Assembly: GCA_000149225.2 (NCBI GenBank)
Contig: CM000694.1
Span: forward strand, 1,116,001 to 1,180,000
Direction: 5' to 3'
DNA length: 64,000 nt
From: Lachancea kluyveri NRRL Y-12651
Taxonomy: Eukaryota > Ascomycota > Saccharomycetes > Saccharomycetales > Saccharomycetaceae
Shown here: one piece after another, positions 1-9,882 of the stretch
How positions within the stretch are numbered: the first letter of the stretch is position 1
How the letters are laid out: each line of letters begins with the position of its first letter
Notes under the pieces: generated by a model
Databases searched by the model: none
Told to the model about the DNA's origin: nothing
What the model saw: only the letters and a program-made list of their open reading frames with translations
Made by a program: the position numbers and the translations under genes

Positions 1-395
1 AGTATTTATTACGTCATCCATACGCGTAGACTATCACGTGACATATGCAGATCCGCAAAGGTGAAAGCAAAAGCAAAAAAAGGGCGGAACCACAGCAAAA
101 GCAATAAAAAGATGTCACGTTTGCATGGACATCATACACACCACCCAGCCACCTCCTTAGGACCCCCTCCCCCCCGCTTAGTAGATCCAGTGAGAGTTTG
201 AGCCGCCACCAATTACGTAGTTTGCTATCCTGCCAAGCGTGCATCTGACCACACTCCTCGAGCCCTAGACACGCAAAAAACTATATAAGGGTCTACCCAT
301 TTGCAGTACTTATTCCCTCCAACTCTATTATCTTTTGTATTACCATATCATTATCAACTAATCACACATCAATCTTCCTCGACTGATCAATCGCA
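1..395 (+). promoter_or_regulatory. Promoter region of the HAD-family gene
   Basis: No gene is seen here. The stretch carries a CRE/ATF-like TTACGTCA (9-16), a CACGTG E-box (35-40), a CCCCT stress-response core inside a C-rich run (164-168) and a TATATAAG box (282-289) about 110 bp upstream of the ATG at 396. These motifs are visible. That they act as Sko1/Cst6, Cbf1/Pho4, Msn2/4 and TBP sites is inference from S. cerevisiae. The combination would suit a stress- or nutrient-responsive gene. Confidence 0.45.
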
Positions 396-2045
396 ATGAC
401 CGACAAAATCTCTCAAAAGCTACAAGAACTGAGTAAACATCCCCAATCCGAATCAAAAGCACAAACGCGCAGCGCTAAACATGTCGACGATGAAGAAGAG
501 TCCGCCATCGACTCTACGAATCCAACGCCTTTCCCGGGTGCTGACGAATCCGTCGATCCCTTGGCAACCACTAGACCAAGGACGAAGTCATTTTTGAACA
601 ACGATGGTATCGACGAGCTAAAACCAGTCACAAGGAAACACAGAGTCTCTTCTTTGTCTTTGAGTGACCAGTGGAGAGCTAACAATGACCTACATCCTCT
701 AACGTCTTTGGAAGACGGCACGGATCCATCCCGCGCCTCTTCCATCTCTAGATCCTCTTCAATCAGATCTTCTAGGAGACCTTCAGCCCCGGCGGTTAGA
801 ACCAAGAGGTCGGTCATTGACCACGAGCGCGTCGCCTCGTACGCGTTTGCTTTTGATATTGACGGTGTCATCGTGCGTGGGCCGGAAACCATTCCCGAGG
901 CTCGTGAGGCTCTGCGTATGTTGAATGGTCACAACAAGTACAACATCAAGGTTCCTTACATTTTTATCACCAATGGTGGTGGTCGCTCGGAAAAGGCACG
1001 TTGTAGAGACTTGTCCCACCGTCTAGGCATCACAGTCACTGAAGATCAGGTGATTCAGGGCCACACTCCTATGAAGGACTTGGTTCCAGTTTACGAAAAC
1101 GTTTTGGTTGTTGGTGGTGTCCTGGATTCTTGTAGAAAAGTTGCTCAGGGCTATGGGTTCCAGAATGTTTATATTCCATTGGACATTATGAAATGGAATC
1201 CTAGTGTAACGCCTTATTATCAACTGAGCGATGAAGAGAAGGAGGTTGCTCTGGATGTTGACTTTTCTAAAATCTCCATCGATGCTATCCTTGTTTTCGC
1301 TGACTCTAGAAACTGGGCTGCTGACCAACAAATCATCTTGGAGCTTTTGCTAAGTAAGAATGGTGTTATGGGTACCATCTCTGAAACTTCTGAAGAAGGT
1401 CCGGGCTTGTATTTCGCGCACTCCGATTTCGTTTGGGCCACCGATTACGGTCTAAGCCGTTACGGGATGGGTGCTTTGCAAGTTTCCATTAGTGCATTAT
1501 ACCAAGAGCATACGGGGAAGGAGTTACAAGTCACTAGATTTGGTAAACCTCAACGTGGTACCTTCAGATTCGCAGAAAAGGTTTTGTCCAATTGGAGAAA
1601 GAACACTTTAGAAGAACATGTTGAATCTCTATCTCTAACGGAGGAACCAGATAACAGAGTAGAAGAATCGCCATTCGTTAGTGACTCGGAAGACGAAACC
1701 GACGCAGAGGAAAAGAGCGACAGTGAAGGTCTGACCATTGAAAAGGCCTCCAAGTTAATTTTGGAGTTACCACCAGCTTCTACTGTGTATTTTGTTGGTG
1801 ACACGCCAGAGTCTGATATCAGATTTGCCAACTCTCACGATTCTTCTTGGTACTCCATGTTGGTTAAAACTGGTGTTTATCAGGAGGGTACTATTCCTAA
1901 GTACAAACCAAAGAAGACTTGTGAGAATGTCTTGGAGGCTGTAAAGTTTGCTATTGAAAGAGAGCACCAGAAGGAATTGGAAGAATGGAATAGCTCTGTT
2001 ACTGAGGCACCTGTTATTGAGGAAACCACCGTCAGTACCAACTGA
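396..2045 (+). CDS. HAD-superfamily class IIA phosphatase-like protein (YKR070W/CECR5-type)
   Basis: The 549-residue protein has a Ser/Arg-rich, probably disordered N-terminus (about 1-145). A HAD core follows: motif I FDIDG with the predicted nucleophile D154 and acid/base D156, an ITNGGG motif, and a C-terminal VGDTPESD metal-binding motif. An acidic Ser/Asp/Glu insert lies between the cap and the last motif. The family includes mitochondrial S. cerevisiae Ykr070w, of about 350 residues. This protein is longer and lacks an obvious mitochondrial presequence, so it is probably a separate paralogue acting elsewhere. The substrate is unknown; phosphatase activity is inferred from motifs only. 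The start is the first ATG after the TATA box. Confidence 0.8.
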   Translation: MTDKISQKLQELSKHPQSESKAQTRSAKHVDDEEESAIDSTNPTPFPGADESVDPLATTRPRTKSFLNNDGIDELKPVTRKHRVSSLSLSDQWRANNDLHPLTSLEDGTDPSRASSISRSSSIRSSRRPSAPAVRTKRSVIDHERVASYAFAFDIDGVIVRGPETIPEAREALRMLNGHNKYNIKVPYIFITNGGGRSEKARCRDLSHRLGITVTEDQVIQGHTPMKDLVPVYENVLVVGGVLDSCRKVAQGYGFQNVYIPLDIMKWNPSVTPYYQLSDEEKEVALDVDFSKISIDAILVFADSRNWAADQQIILELLLSKNGVMGTISETSEEGPGLYFAHSDFVWATDYGLSRYGMGALQVSISALYQEHTGKELQVTRFGKPQRGTFRFAEKVLSNWRKNTLEEHVESLSLTEEPDNRVEESPFVSDSEDETDAEEKSDSEGLTIEKASKLILELPPASTVYFVGDTPESDIRFANSHDSSWYSMLVKTGVYQEGTIPKYKPKKTCENVLEAVKFAIEREHQKELEEWNSSVTEAPVIEETTVSTN

Positions 2046-2392
2046 GATTTAAAGGGAAGTAAAGGAGAAAAGAAGGATATTAATAGAAAATGAACAGTGA
2101 TAATATAAAGATATGCTCGCTCAGCTTCTTCCCCCTCCCCGTTCACTTTTTGCATTCGCTTGCCGTTTCTAGCATTTAATAGTACATATTGGATTTATAT
2201 AGAGTTTTGAATAAAGAACTTCCGTTAAAAGATCAAAAGCCGTGTTCCAGCTCGTGGCGTGTGGGCGTCATTGAACAAAATAGTGTAGTAGATACTCTGG
2301 TTACACGTTTATTACTGTTATCTAACCAACAACAACAAAAAAAAAAAGAAAAATTAGAAAATTACGTAAAACAAACCTGCATAGAACAGCTT
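2046..2392. other. Convergent intergenic region
   Basis: This lies between the 3' ends of the HAD gene and AHA1. It contains A-rich runs (about 2336-2350) suitable for 3'-end formation. The short open frame across it has no recognisable product. Nothing else is seen. Confidence 0.5.
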
Positions 2393-3448
2393 TCATAAGA
2401 CCGCCCCGAAGCCAAACGTCAACTTGATGCTCCTAATATAATATTCTTCGAAATTCCCACGGGCCTTATCTTCTTCGCCAATAGGAACGCCACTCCAAGA
2501 TATCTGGATTTTGGTTTCGTGGTATTCTTGGGATTCGTGGAATTCCATGGTAATGGTGCTAAAGTGGCCTTTACGCCAATCATTTAGTCTCCAGTTCATT
2601 ACCAATTTTTTACCAGGTTCACATTCTAAAAGTTTGCTCGTAATATTTCCTCCAAACATGGTGAATTCGTCATCCTTTTGAAGAAGTGGACCAGAGGAGG
2701 AGCAGTTTATTGGCGACCTGGACCAAACCATTACTCGTTGTTTTTCAATAAAAGTGTTATACAACTCAAGAGCTGACACATTAAAGGTTGGTTCCAAAAA
2801 CAAAGTGGTGGTGTTGTACTTTGGCGCATGAGAAGAATCAGAGAATGAAATCGCAGTCGTTTTATTTGAAGAGACGGTAGTAGCATCAGCCTTGGCTGTA
2901 GTACCTGAAGTCTTGGAAGAGTTATTAGCGGTTTCAACACCAGAAAAACTAGTCTTTTGGTTCGCTTTGGTAAACTGTGATTTTACCTGGTCTTCAGGAA
3001 CCTGAATGTCGTTACCGTGAGTTAACAGTAAGTCTTTGCCGAACTTAGAGAAGACATCTCTTAATTGAGGCAACAGTTGGGCTCTGATTATAGGTTTAAC
3101 CTCACTTAAGGAACCTGTTTCCTTGTAAATAGATATATCGAATTGATAGTCTTCGACCTCGGAATCAAACGCAACTTCTGGAACTGTTATACTACCTTCA
3201 AAGTCTTGTTCTTCGACTAGCCCTTTGACTAACATGACGATCTTCAAATCAAATAAAGAAATAACTTTTCCTTTACGTTGATTAACTTCACAGTCACCTT
3301 CTATGGAGGAGACACTAGAGATTTCGGCATACTTAGAGGAAGGCTTCTCCGTATGCAATCCAGTTAGCCTCTCCTTGAAGTACTCTCGAGCCCACTCAAT
3401 ACAATTCTTATCGACCCAATGCCAATTGTTAGGGTTATGAACGACCAT
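2393..3448 (-). CDS. AHA1: Hsp90 co-chaperone Aha1
   Basis: This activates the Hsp90 ATPase in the cytosol. The 351-residue length matches the roughly 350 of S. cerevisiae Aha1 (YDR214W). The N-terminal domain (about 5-150) opens with the conserved NPNNWHW motif (residues 5-11). A Ser/Thr-rich linker (about 165-215) leads to the C-terminal AHSA1/START-like domain (about 220-350), with its conserved W-rich and TKI-type strands. A heat-shock element lies about 100 bp upstream. Its neighbour UPC2/ECM22 is in the same order as YDR213W-YDR214W. Assignment is firm. Confidence 0.95.
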   Translation of the reverse strand: MVVHNPNNWHWVDKNCIEWAREYFKERLTGLHTEKPSSKYAEISSVSSIEGDCEVNQRKGKVISLFDLKIVMLVKGLVEEQDFEGSITVPEVAFDSEVEDYQFDISIYKETGSLSEVKPIIRAQLLPQLRDVFSKFGKDLLLTHGNDIQVPEDQVKSQFTKANQKTSFSGVETANNSSKTSGTTAKADATTVSSNKTTAISFSDSSHAPKYNTTTLFLEPTFNVSALELYNTFIEKQRVMVWSRSPINCSSSGPLLQKDDEFTMFGGNITSKLLECEPGKKLVMNWRLNDWRKGHFSTITMEFHESQEYHETKIQISWSGVPIGEEDKARGNFEEYYIRSIKLTFGFGAVL

Positions 3449-3547
3449 CCTTAAAGTGTGTATTTGTGTTTATTTATCTGTTTTGGTGGACCACTAAAAT
3501 TATACATACAAGCTGTTTAAATACTTAACCAGAGTTTTCTACTCATA

Positions 3548-3560
3548 TTCTCGAAAATTC
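3548..3560 (-). promoter_or_regulatory. Heat-shock element upstream of AHA1
   Basis: The sequence TTC-TC-GAA-AA-TTC is a perfect three-unit inverted array of the Hsf1 pentamer, about 100 bp upstream of the AHA1 ATG and just past the UPC2 stop codon. AHA1 is a known heat-shock-induced Hsp90 cofactor, so an Hsf1 site here is functionally sensible. Binding is inferred. Confidence 0.65.
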
Positions 3561-3584
3561 CTTTAATGTCCGGACGAACAACTG

Positions 3585-5849
3585 CTACATAAAATCGGAC
3601 AGACCAGGTTGAAGGTTCGTTGTCGTCATTGACGGCAGACCACCACCAAGAAAATCTAACATCATATGCATACCACCACCACCGCTGTAGTCGTCTACAT
3701 CTTGTGGTAACACTTGCGAAACACCCTCTAAAAACCAGACTTTGTCTTTAACTTCAGTGGCAAATCCTCTTAGCAACTTATAGTAGCTTCTCATTATTCT
3801 CATCGCACCCAAATCACCAGTCATTAGTAGAGCAAGGAAAGTCTTGTCTAACAGTGCTGGGAAAGCAAAAATGCGTAGAATAAAGTCAGACTGATTTTTT
3901 TCCCTGTGTAATTTATCCAAATATGCCAATGTAATCAAGTATGGTGAGTCTATTTCGACTGGATACAAATCTGCAATGCTCTCATCGAAACATACCAATT
4001 CTGAAACAGTACCGCTTTCCTGGTTTATGACATCTCCTAAATCACTCAAATCAACAGAAATAAGATTATAGAATCTAGATTTTTCGGTCAATGGCCAAAC
4101 TGCAGTCAAAATTGTAGCTGCACCTTTAACGTGGAAAATCCAGGCTGAAGGAGACATAGAGTTTGGGATCGTTGGATTCGAAGACGAAGCATTTGCCAGT
4201 GAATCCATAATTAAAATCAGCGCGCTCGCCACTAGAGCATCAGTGTTGTCTTCGGAAATTTCTAGAACAGCTTCCCTCAGCAAACGTAGCGCATCTAGGC
4301 GGTGGGATGCGACATAGTGTTCTAATCCAGATTCTGTGCGTGATAGATGTGTGGCACTGAAAGCCAATAAAGCATGCATTAAAAATGGATATTCAAAAGC
4401 CAGTTGTGGAATCTCGTCACTCCAGATGTTTTCTTCAGAAATACCTGCAGCCGTAATAGTGGGCCACACTTTAGTAGAGTAATGATGAAAAAGCTTTAAA
4501 TCCACAAAATTCAAATTGCCCTGATTTGACAGTTGGATGAGCTTGAATATGCTACCTTGGTGTGAATGTGCTGTTGAAGTAGAAGACTCTTGTGTCTCCG
4601 ATTTCCCCATAACCTTGCTGTCGATGGTGTCTGAATTGCTCTTAGCAGCCGCACGTGCTGTTTCTATATCGTTACTTAAGTCGCTGGCTCCATTTAAAGC
4701 TTTAGCCATTGGCGACATTGGAGCACTAGGTGAAATAGTTGGGTTGTTTTCTAGGTTTGTGGTCGCGTTAGGATTCAAGGTTTCCGAAGTTGAGACAGAA
4801 GCTGCAGCAGTAGCAGGAGCAGTAGTCCCTGCATGCTGTAAGCTAGTTAAAACCTCACCGACTGAATTGCTGGTCTTTGTGTTGGCACCACTCAAAGGAG
4901 ATTTCATCCCCAAAAGTTCTTGAAAATCATATGTTATACCACCAATACCAGCGGTAGGAAGCATTCCCATCTGCTTCAAATTTATGCCCATTTTGCTTAG
5001 TTGCGAAAGCATGTCTTGTGATTGTGAGACGGAACCGGATGGAGACTGCTGCTGGCTGCCCAGATTATTCAGCAAATTAGTTGGAAACTTATTTGCAGCA
5101 AATATACTGCTGATACTGTTGGTTATATTCATACTAGTAGACTGGGGTGGAGGACTGGTAGGGAAATCAAACGCTGCGAACTTCTCGGAATTACTTAACG
5201 TCATTAACTGAGGTAGCAGTTGAGGTTGTTGTTGTATTTGCTGTTGCAAATGTTGCATGTTAGATCCTGATAGTAATGGTGGTAGCAGTAAACTTTCTGG
5301 ACCAGGTGTGCCTCCCTGCTGCTGCTGCTGTTGTTGTTGTTGTTGTTGTTGATGCTGTTGATGCTGTCGCTGATGAAGTATATTTGGTCTTTGTGGGGAA
5401 TGCTGATGACGCTGTAACTCAGCAACGCTCATACTTGATTTCCTAGTAACATCCGTCACCGGAGATTCCTCTATTTCCGTAGTTGAACCGTTGACTGTAT
5501 TTCTTCTATTCGTTACACCCCTGTCATCTTCTGTATTTGAAGTGACATATTTGACAACAGTTTCGCCATTTAGTCTCTTTTTCCTCTGTGTGATAGGAGT
5601 ATAAACACACTCTAACTTCATGTTAATACATTTTTGGCAACACGGTTTACCTTCATCACATTTAACCCGTCTTCTTTTACAGTTGTCACAGCCATTTTTT
5701 GATTTATTGTGGAATTTTCTCTTGCCAGTTGAGGTCTTGCTAACCCTTTTACCATCAACTTCAATTAGTTCAACAACTTTTTCTTTTCTCTTGCGAGGTT
5801 TTTTGACCATGTCATCACCACTAACAAGTGAATTGGAATCTGAGCTCAT
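3585..5849 (-). CDS. UPC2: Sterol-responsive Zn2Cys6 transcription factor (single Upc2/Ecm22)
   Basis: This regulates ergosterol biosynthesis and sterol uptake genes. The Zn2Cys6 cluster is C54, C57, C64, C71, C74 and C81, preceded by a Lys/Arg-rich stretch (about 15-50) likely to serve as a nuclear signal. A His/Gln tract (about 160-178) and a long low-complexity middle follow. The C-terminal sterol-binding fold ends in a Gly-rich segment ([11 protein letters not shown]) like the Upc2 region where gain-of-function changes occur. At 754 residues it is shorter than S. cerevisiae Upc2 (about 913) and Ecm22 (about 814), mainly in low-complexity sequence. It sits between the orthologues of YDR214W and YDR212W/YLR229C, so it is the single counterpart of both paralogues. 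Confidence 0.93.
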   Translation of the reverse strand: MSSDSNSLVSGDDMVKKPRKRKEKVVELIEVDGKRVSKTSTGKRKFHNKSKNGCDNCKRRRVKCDEGKPCCQKCINMKLECVYTPITQRKKRLNGETVVKYVTSNTEDDRGVTNRRNTVNGSTTEIEESPVTDVTRKSSMSVAELQRHQHSPQRPNILHQRQHQQHQQQQQQQQQQQQGGTPGPESLLLPPLLSGSNMQHLQQQIQQQPQLLPQLMTLSNSEKFAAFDFPTSPPPQSTSMNITNSISSIFAANKFPTNLLNNLGSQQQSPSGSVSQSQDMLSQLSKMGINLKQMGMLPTAGIGGITYDFQELLGMKSPLSGANTKTSNSVGEVLTSLQHAGTTAPATAAASVSTSETLNPNATTNLENNPTISPSAPMSPMAKALNGASDLSNDIETARAAAKSNSDTIDSKVMGKSETQESSTSTAHSHQGSIFKLIQLSNQGNLNFVDLKLFHHYSTKVWPTITAAGISEENIWSDEIPQLAFEYPFLMHALLAFSATHLSRTESGLEHYVASHRLDALRLLREAVLEISEDNTDALVASALILIMDSLANASSSNPTIPNSMSPSAWIFHVKGAATILTAVWPLTEKSRFYNLISVDLSDLGDVINQESGTVSELVCFDESIADLYPVEIDSPYLITLAYLDKLHREKNQSDFILRIFAFPALLDKTFLALLMTGDLGAMRIMRSYYKLLRGFATEVKDKVWFLEGVSQVLPQDVDDYSGGGGMHMMLDFLGGGLPSMTTTNLQPGLSDFM
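5316..5375 (-). repeat. Glutamine-codon (CAG/CAA) tract in UPC2
   Basis: On the plus strand this is a run of TTG and CTG triplets, interrupted by codons for His and Arg. It encodes a His/Gln run in UPC2. Such tracts vary in length between strains. Confidence 0.85.
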
Positions 5850-6400
5850 CTTCGTTTAATGATGTGTTAACAAAGTGGCAGCCACTCGTTAAAAATATTT
5901 TGAAATGGAACGTTTGAAGAGAAGAGAGTTGCTTGTTCGTTTGCAAGAATTGAGTTATAAGTTACCTTTGAATGGGAGACAGAGATGGATGCGCTAACCT
6001 TGTGCTTACCAGAATTGTTGAAAGTGGTCGTTTAAGTAATACGTTTGAAATTCGGACGCGGTTTATTCACAGCCTGAAAAACAGACTAACGTTTTCTTGA
6101 ATTAGGTTTAGTATAGATGTAACTTCTCCACAGAAATTAATAATCGTTTATTCTTTTCTCGATTGCCTCGTATTGGGGGTTTTTTGTTGTTCGACCTTTG
6201 CGACTTTTATACTGCTCGTTTAGAGCCCGGTTGTTGTCCCAAATAGTCGAACGTTTTCCTGAAAAAAGGTTGAGTGATGAACTCGCATCGCCTGACACAC
6301 GACGTACGTTATGACGTGTGTCGAAACAAAACGCTCAAAACAAGTTAAATTCAACTGGTTGTTTATTAGTAAATATACAGGGATTCTATATAACAGTATT
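5850..6400 (-). promoter_or_regulatory. UPC2 promoter and TCP1 3' flank
   Basis: No gene is seen here. The only motif of note is TCGTATT (6168-6174), one base off the sterol regulatory element TCGTATA bound by Upc2 itself, which would allow self-regulation. With a single mismatch this is weak. The short open frames present have no recognisable product. Confidence 0.35.
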
Positions 6401-8083
6401 TCAGTGATGAGCATGTGGATCTTCCTTTGGAGGCTCTGGGTCCACATTGATCATGGTGTCGATTCTTAGAATAGCGATACAAGCCTCTAAGGCAGATTTC
6501 AAAGACTTCACCTTGCTTATTGTTGGTTCCAAAACACCAGCATGGACTTCGTCGACGATCTTACCTCTGATTAAATCTAAGCCATAGTTGCGATAATTCC
6601 TTCTCTTCGTATCGCCTAACTGCGCTTGTTGGCTAGCAGCGTGATATGATCTTAACTTGGCAATTAATTCACTGGAATCTTTAGCAGCATTCACCGCCAA
6701 AGTCTTTGGAATGACTAGCAAAGCAGCGGCAAATTCAGCAATGGCAAGCTGCTCTCTGGACCCAACCGTGGTAGCAAAGTTGTCTAAGTAAATGTTCAAA
6801 GCTGTTTCCACACAGCCACCACCTGGCACGACATTACCACTCTCTAAGGTTCTCTTAACTACACTCAACGAATCATGTAAAGAGCGTTCCATTTCATCTA
6901 GGGAGTAATCATTAGGACCACGTAAAATAATGGAAGAAGATGAATGTTTGGACGTACCTTTGATTAAGATACACTCATCATCAGAAAACTTTGCCTGAAC
7001 AACCTCTTGGCAAGTACCTAGATAGCTAGATTCAAAAGTTTCGTCACCTTCCAAGTTAGACATGGAGCTTATTAAAGTAGCACCAGTAGCACGGGCAATT
7101 CTTCTTAGATCTTCTTTTTTACAACGTCTAACTGCCACGACCTTGGCCTCCACAAATTCTTTCAAACACAAATCGTCGATACCTTTAGTGGTTAATACAA
7201 CATTTGCACCGGCAGCGATAATCTTTTGGACTCTTTCTAATACGATACCAGTTTCACGTTTACGAATTTCTTCCAATTGCTCTGGGTTTTCGACGTTAAT
7301 CTGTACACCCATGGCCATACGAGCTTTCTGTAAGTTCAAATCCAAACAGGCAATAGAGACATTGCCACCACCAACTCGCTTGGGCATGGCTTGGGAAGCG
7401 ACAGTACAATTCAAAGCATAGCCTTGAACCAACAAAGACTCTCTGGCCGATTTACCGTGTGCTTTCAAAACGTTGACAGCCTTCACAGGATATTTGATTT
7501 CACCCTTAGAGTTTTGAGTCCTAACAGCTAGCAATGCATCAACAACCATATTGCTGAAAAAGTCTGAATCAGCACCAATAATTTTGGAGGACATACTGGT
7601 TTTTGCGATGTTAACCATGGTTTCTTTGCCTAAAGTGTCGACACTAGTAGATAAGACTTCATTGATATAACGAATAGCTTCCCTTAGAGCGACCCTGAAA
7701 CCGGTGATAATAGTAGTTGGATGAATTTTATTTTTGACCAATTCATTAGCCCTTTTCAAAAGCTCAGATGCAATAATAACGACACTGGTAGTACCATCAC
7801 CAATTTCACGGTCCTGTTGTTGAGCTAGTTCCACTAGGATCTTACCCGCAGGATGTTGGACGTCTAGCAAGGATAGAATCGTAGCACCGTCATTAGTCAC
7901 AGTGAAATCACCGATATCGTCAACAAGCATTTTGTCCAAGCCCACTGGACCTAAAGATGATTTGACAACATTAGCAACTGCCAACGCGGCCAAAACATTT
8001 TGATTACGGATATCGTCACCACTTATTTTTTCACCACCTAAAAATAGGGTATCTGAGCGAGAATTGTTGAAGACTTGTGCCAT
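6401..8083 (-). CDS. TCP1: TRiC/CCT chaperonin subunit alpha
   Basis: Subunit 1 of the eight-membered cytosolic chaperonin that folds actin and tubulin. The protein has 560 residues (about 559 in S. cerevisiae Tcp1, YDR212W). Visible motifs are the N-terminal LGPVGLDKM phosphate-binding segment (about 44-53), the GDGTTS catalytic loop (95-100, Asp96) and VVPGGGCVE near the C-terminal equatorial region. The acidic/His-rich tail is as in the family. It shares the window with CCT6, another ring subunit. Confidence 0.97.
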   Translation of the reverse strand: MAQVFNNSRSDTLFLGGEKISGDDIRNQNVLAALAVANVVKSSLGPVGLDKMLVDDIGDFTVTNDGATILSLLDVQHPAGKILVELAQQQDREIGDGTTSVVIIASELLKRANELVKNKIHPTTIITGFRVALREAIRYINEVLSTSVDTLGKETMVNIAKTSMSSKIIGADSDFFSNMVVDALLAVRTQNSKGEIKYPVKAVNVLKAHGKSARESLLVQGYALNCTVASQAMPKRVGGGNVSIACLDLNLQKARMAMGVQINVENPEQLEEIRKRETGIVLERVQKIIAAGANVVLTTKGIDDLCLKEFVEAKVVAVRRCKKEDLRRIARATGATLISSMSNLEGDETFESSYLGTCQEVVQAKFSDDECILIKGTSKHSSSSIILRGPNDYSLDEMERSLHDSLSVVKRTLESGNVVPGGGCVETALNIYLDNFATTVGSREQLAIAEFAAALLVIPKTLAVNAAKDSSELIAKLRSYHAASQQAQLGDTKRRNYRNYGLDLIRGKIVDEVHAGVLEPTISKVKSLKSALEACIAILRIDTMINVDPEPPKEDPHAHH

Positions 8084-9094
8084 TTCTCGAGATTTGTATC
8101 GTTTTCGTGGTACTTCTTGCTATGTAATACGTTCAGCTGGAACCATCATTAAATCAAAATTTTGCCACCCACCGGCTAAGTAATTCAAGGCTACAAAAAA
8201 AAAAATGTAAAAACGTATATAGTGAGGCATACAAAGAGTTGTAATTAATCTCGGGCACTGCTAAAAGGTGTAGGCCCTCTTAGTGGTCACACAGAATTAT
8301 ATAAGTCTCGTGAAGGAATGGCTTCCGATTAAATAGGAGAAGTGGTAGTTTATTTCGGAACTTCATGGAAATTTGCTCATATTGGGCCAGTGTAAATGTT
8401 TCTTTCACAGCCTAAGTTTTGACGTTTGTAGTGGTTCGAGGAGAACAATTTCATCCCAATAAACTTTAAAGATGTATTTAATTCATCAACGTGTTGAATC
8501 CTGTCTATGCTAGTAAAAAATATAAGTATATTCCAAGTACTGATGACTTTTCCTGATGCTTTAGCGACAGGGCATACTATGTTTGAATCTCTTGTTGGTC
8601 GGCCAATGGCAAGCGGTGATCCCCCCATAAAAGTCAGAATTGTTCTTTAATCTACTTCCACACATATGTGCTTCGAAACCTAGTACAGTCCTTAGCATGC
8701 AACAAAAGTTTTTGGATCGGAACACCCATAAGGTTTAGAGAATTAAGACACAATTCGCTTACCGGGTTTTATAGGTGTGCCTGTCTAAAGAACGCCTCTT
8801 AGTGTGCATCGGTTCGCTATTTTAAAGTCATTTTAACAATATATAAAATATAAGAACAGTTTAGTAAACAAAAAATGAAAACAATCATTTATAAATCCAT
8901 GGTACATTTAGCTTCCGTCGCACTTTAATGTGCCCTTGTCGTCGTAGTTTAGCTCATGTAAAAAGCAAAGTTAAGAAGATAGCTGTCAGAGAAAAAGAAG
9001 AGTGGCAGAAACCTCCACTATCTCGGTGAACCATGCACTAGATTCGGTGGATGCTTTTTCTGCTATTACACTCACATTAATATCTCTTTCCAGC
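8084..9094. other. Unusually long intergenic region between TCP1 and CDC42
   Basis: About 1 kb separates the TCP1 start from the CDC42 stop, long for this gene-dense segment. It must hold the TCP1 promoter and the CDC42 3' end. It includes an 83-codon minus-strand frame (8377-8628) with an ATG, which I do not recognise; a stop lies seven codons upstream of its ATG. I see no tRNA, LTR ends or snoRNA boxes. It may be a decayed gene or plain spacer. Confidence 0.4.
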
Positions 9095-9670
9095 TTACAA
9101 GATTGTACACTTCTTATTCTTCTTGATAACAGGTGGCTCTAAAGCGGCAACGATAGCTTCATCAAAGACATTCTTCAGACCACGTTGCGTCAATGCAGAA
9201 CATTCAACGTACTTTACAGCTCTTAACTCTCTGGCCAATCTTTCACCTTGTTCCGGGCTGATTGGACGCAGTCTCTGCCTTTGTAGCTTTTCAATAATAA
9301 CCTTATCATCCCTTAAATCTATCTGTGTACCAACAATTAGGCATGGAACGCCTGGGCAATGGTGATGTACTTCTGGAAACCATTTTTCCTTAACATTCTC
9401 GAAAGATGGAGGTGAAATGACACTGAAACAAACCAGGAAAACATCAGTAGATGGATAGGACAGCGGTCTTAACCTGTCATAATCTTCTTGACCAGCAGTG
9501 TCAAACAAACCTAAGGTATAAGGCTCATCACCAATCATAACAGTGACAGCATAATTATCGAACACCGTTGGGACATAATCAGCTGGAAATTGGTTGGTAG
9601 TGTAGGAAATTAGAAGACATGTTTTACCGACAGCACCATCACCGACTACAACACACTTAAGCGTTTGCAT
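9095..9670 (-). CDS. CDC42: Rho-family GTPase Cdc42
   Basis: The master polarity GTPase controls actin organisation, budding and mating at the plasma membrane. The 191 residues match the family exactly. It has the P-loop GDGAVGKT (10-17), the effector loop YVPTVFDNY (32-40), the DTAGQED switch II, and a polybasic KKNKK followed by the CaaX box CTIL (Cys188), predicted to be geranylgeranylated. It corresponds to YLR229C next to ECM22, here placed between the chromosome IV genes TCP1 and GCD6. Confidence 0.98.
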   Translation of the reverse strand: MQTLKCVVVGDGAVGKTCLLISYTTNQFPADYVPTVFDNYAVTVMIGDEPYTLGLFDTAGQEDYDRLRPLSYPSTDVFLVCFSVISPPSFENVKEKWFPEVHHHCPGVPCLIVGTQIDLRDDKVIIEKLQRQRLRPISPEQGERLARELRAVKYVECSALTQRGLKNVFDEAIVAALEPPVIKKNKKCTIL

Positions 9671-9820
9671 TGTTGTTTTTCTTTTTTATTGATTCTTTAA
9701 ATTCCTGTTGTTTTCAAAAAGTTTCTCCCTGATAAGGACTTCCCCATTTGAGGTTTGGTTGCGTTGAATTCAAAAAATTTTCAGCATTCGGTGGCTTTAA
9801 AAAGTCAGGGTAATAATTAT

Positions 9821-9826
9821 CACGTG
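9821..9826. promoter_or_regulatory. CACGTG E-box upstream of CDC42
   Basis: A TCACGTGA core lies about 150 bp upstream of the CDC42 ATG, in the 212-bp gap to the GCD6 stop. It fits the Cbf1-type palindrome. Function is inferred. Confidence 0.4.
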
Positions 9827-9882
9827 ACTTTCTGCAATTTAACATTGAAGATACTATTAAAAAATGACTAGTAGTATACATT

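Noticed and set aside
5204-5425. 73-codon frame across the UPC2 polyglutamine tract
   Set aside because: It is an alternative frame of the repetitive tract, giving Asn/Ser runs.
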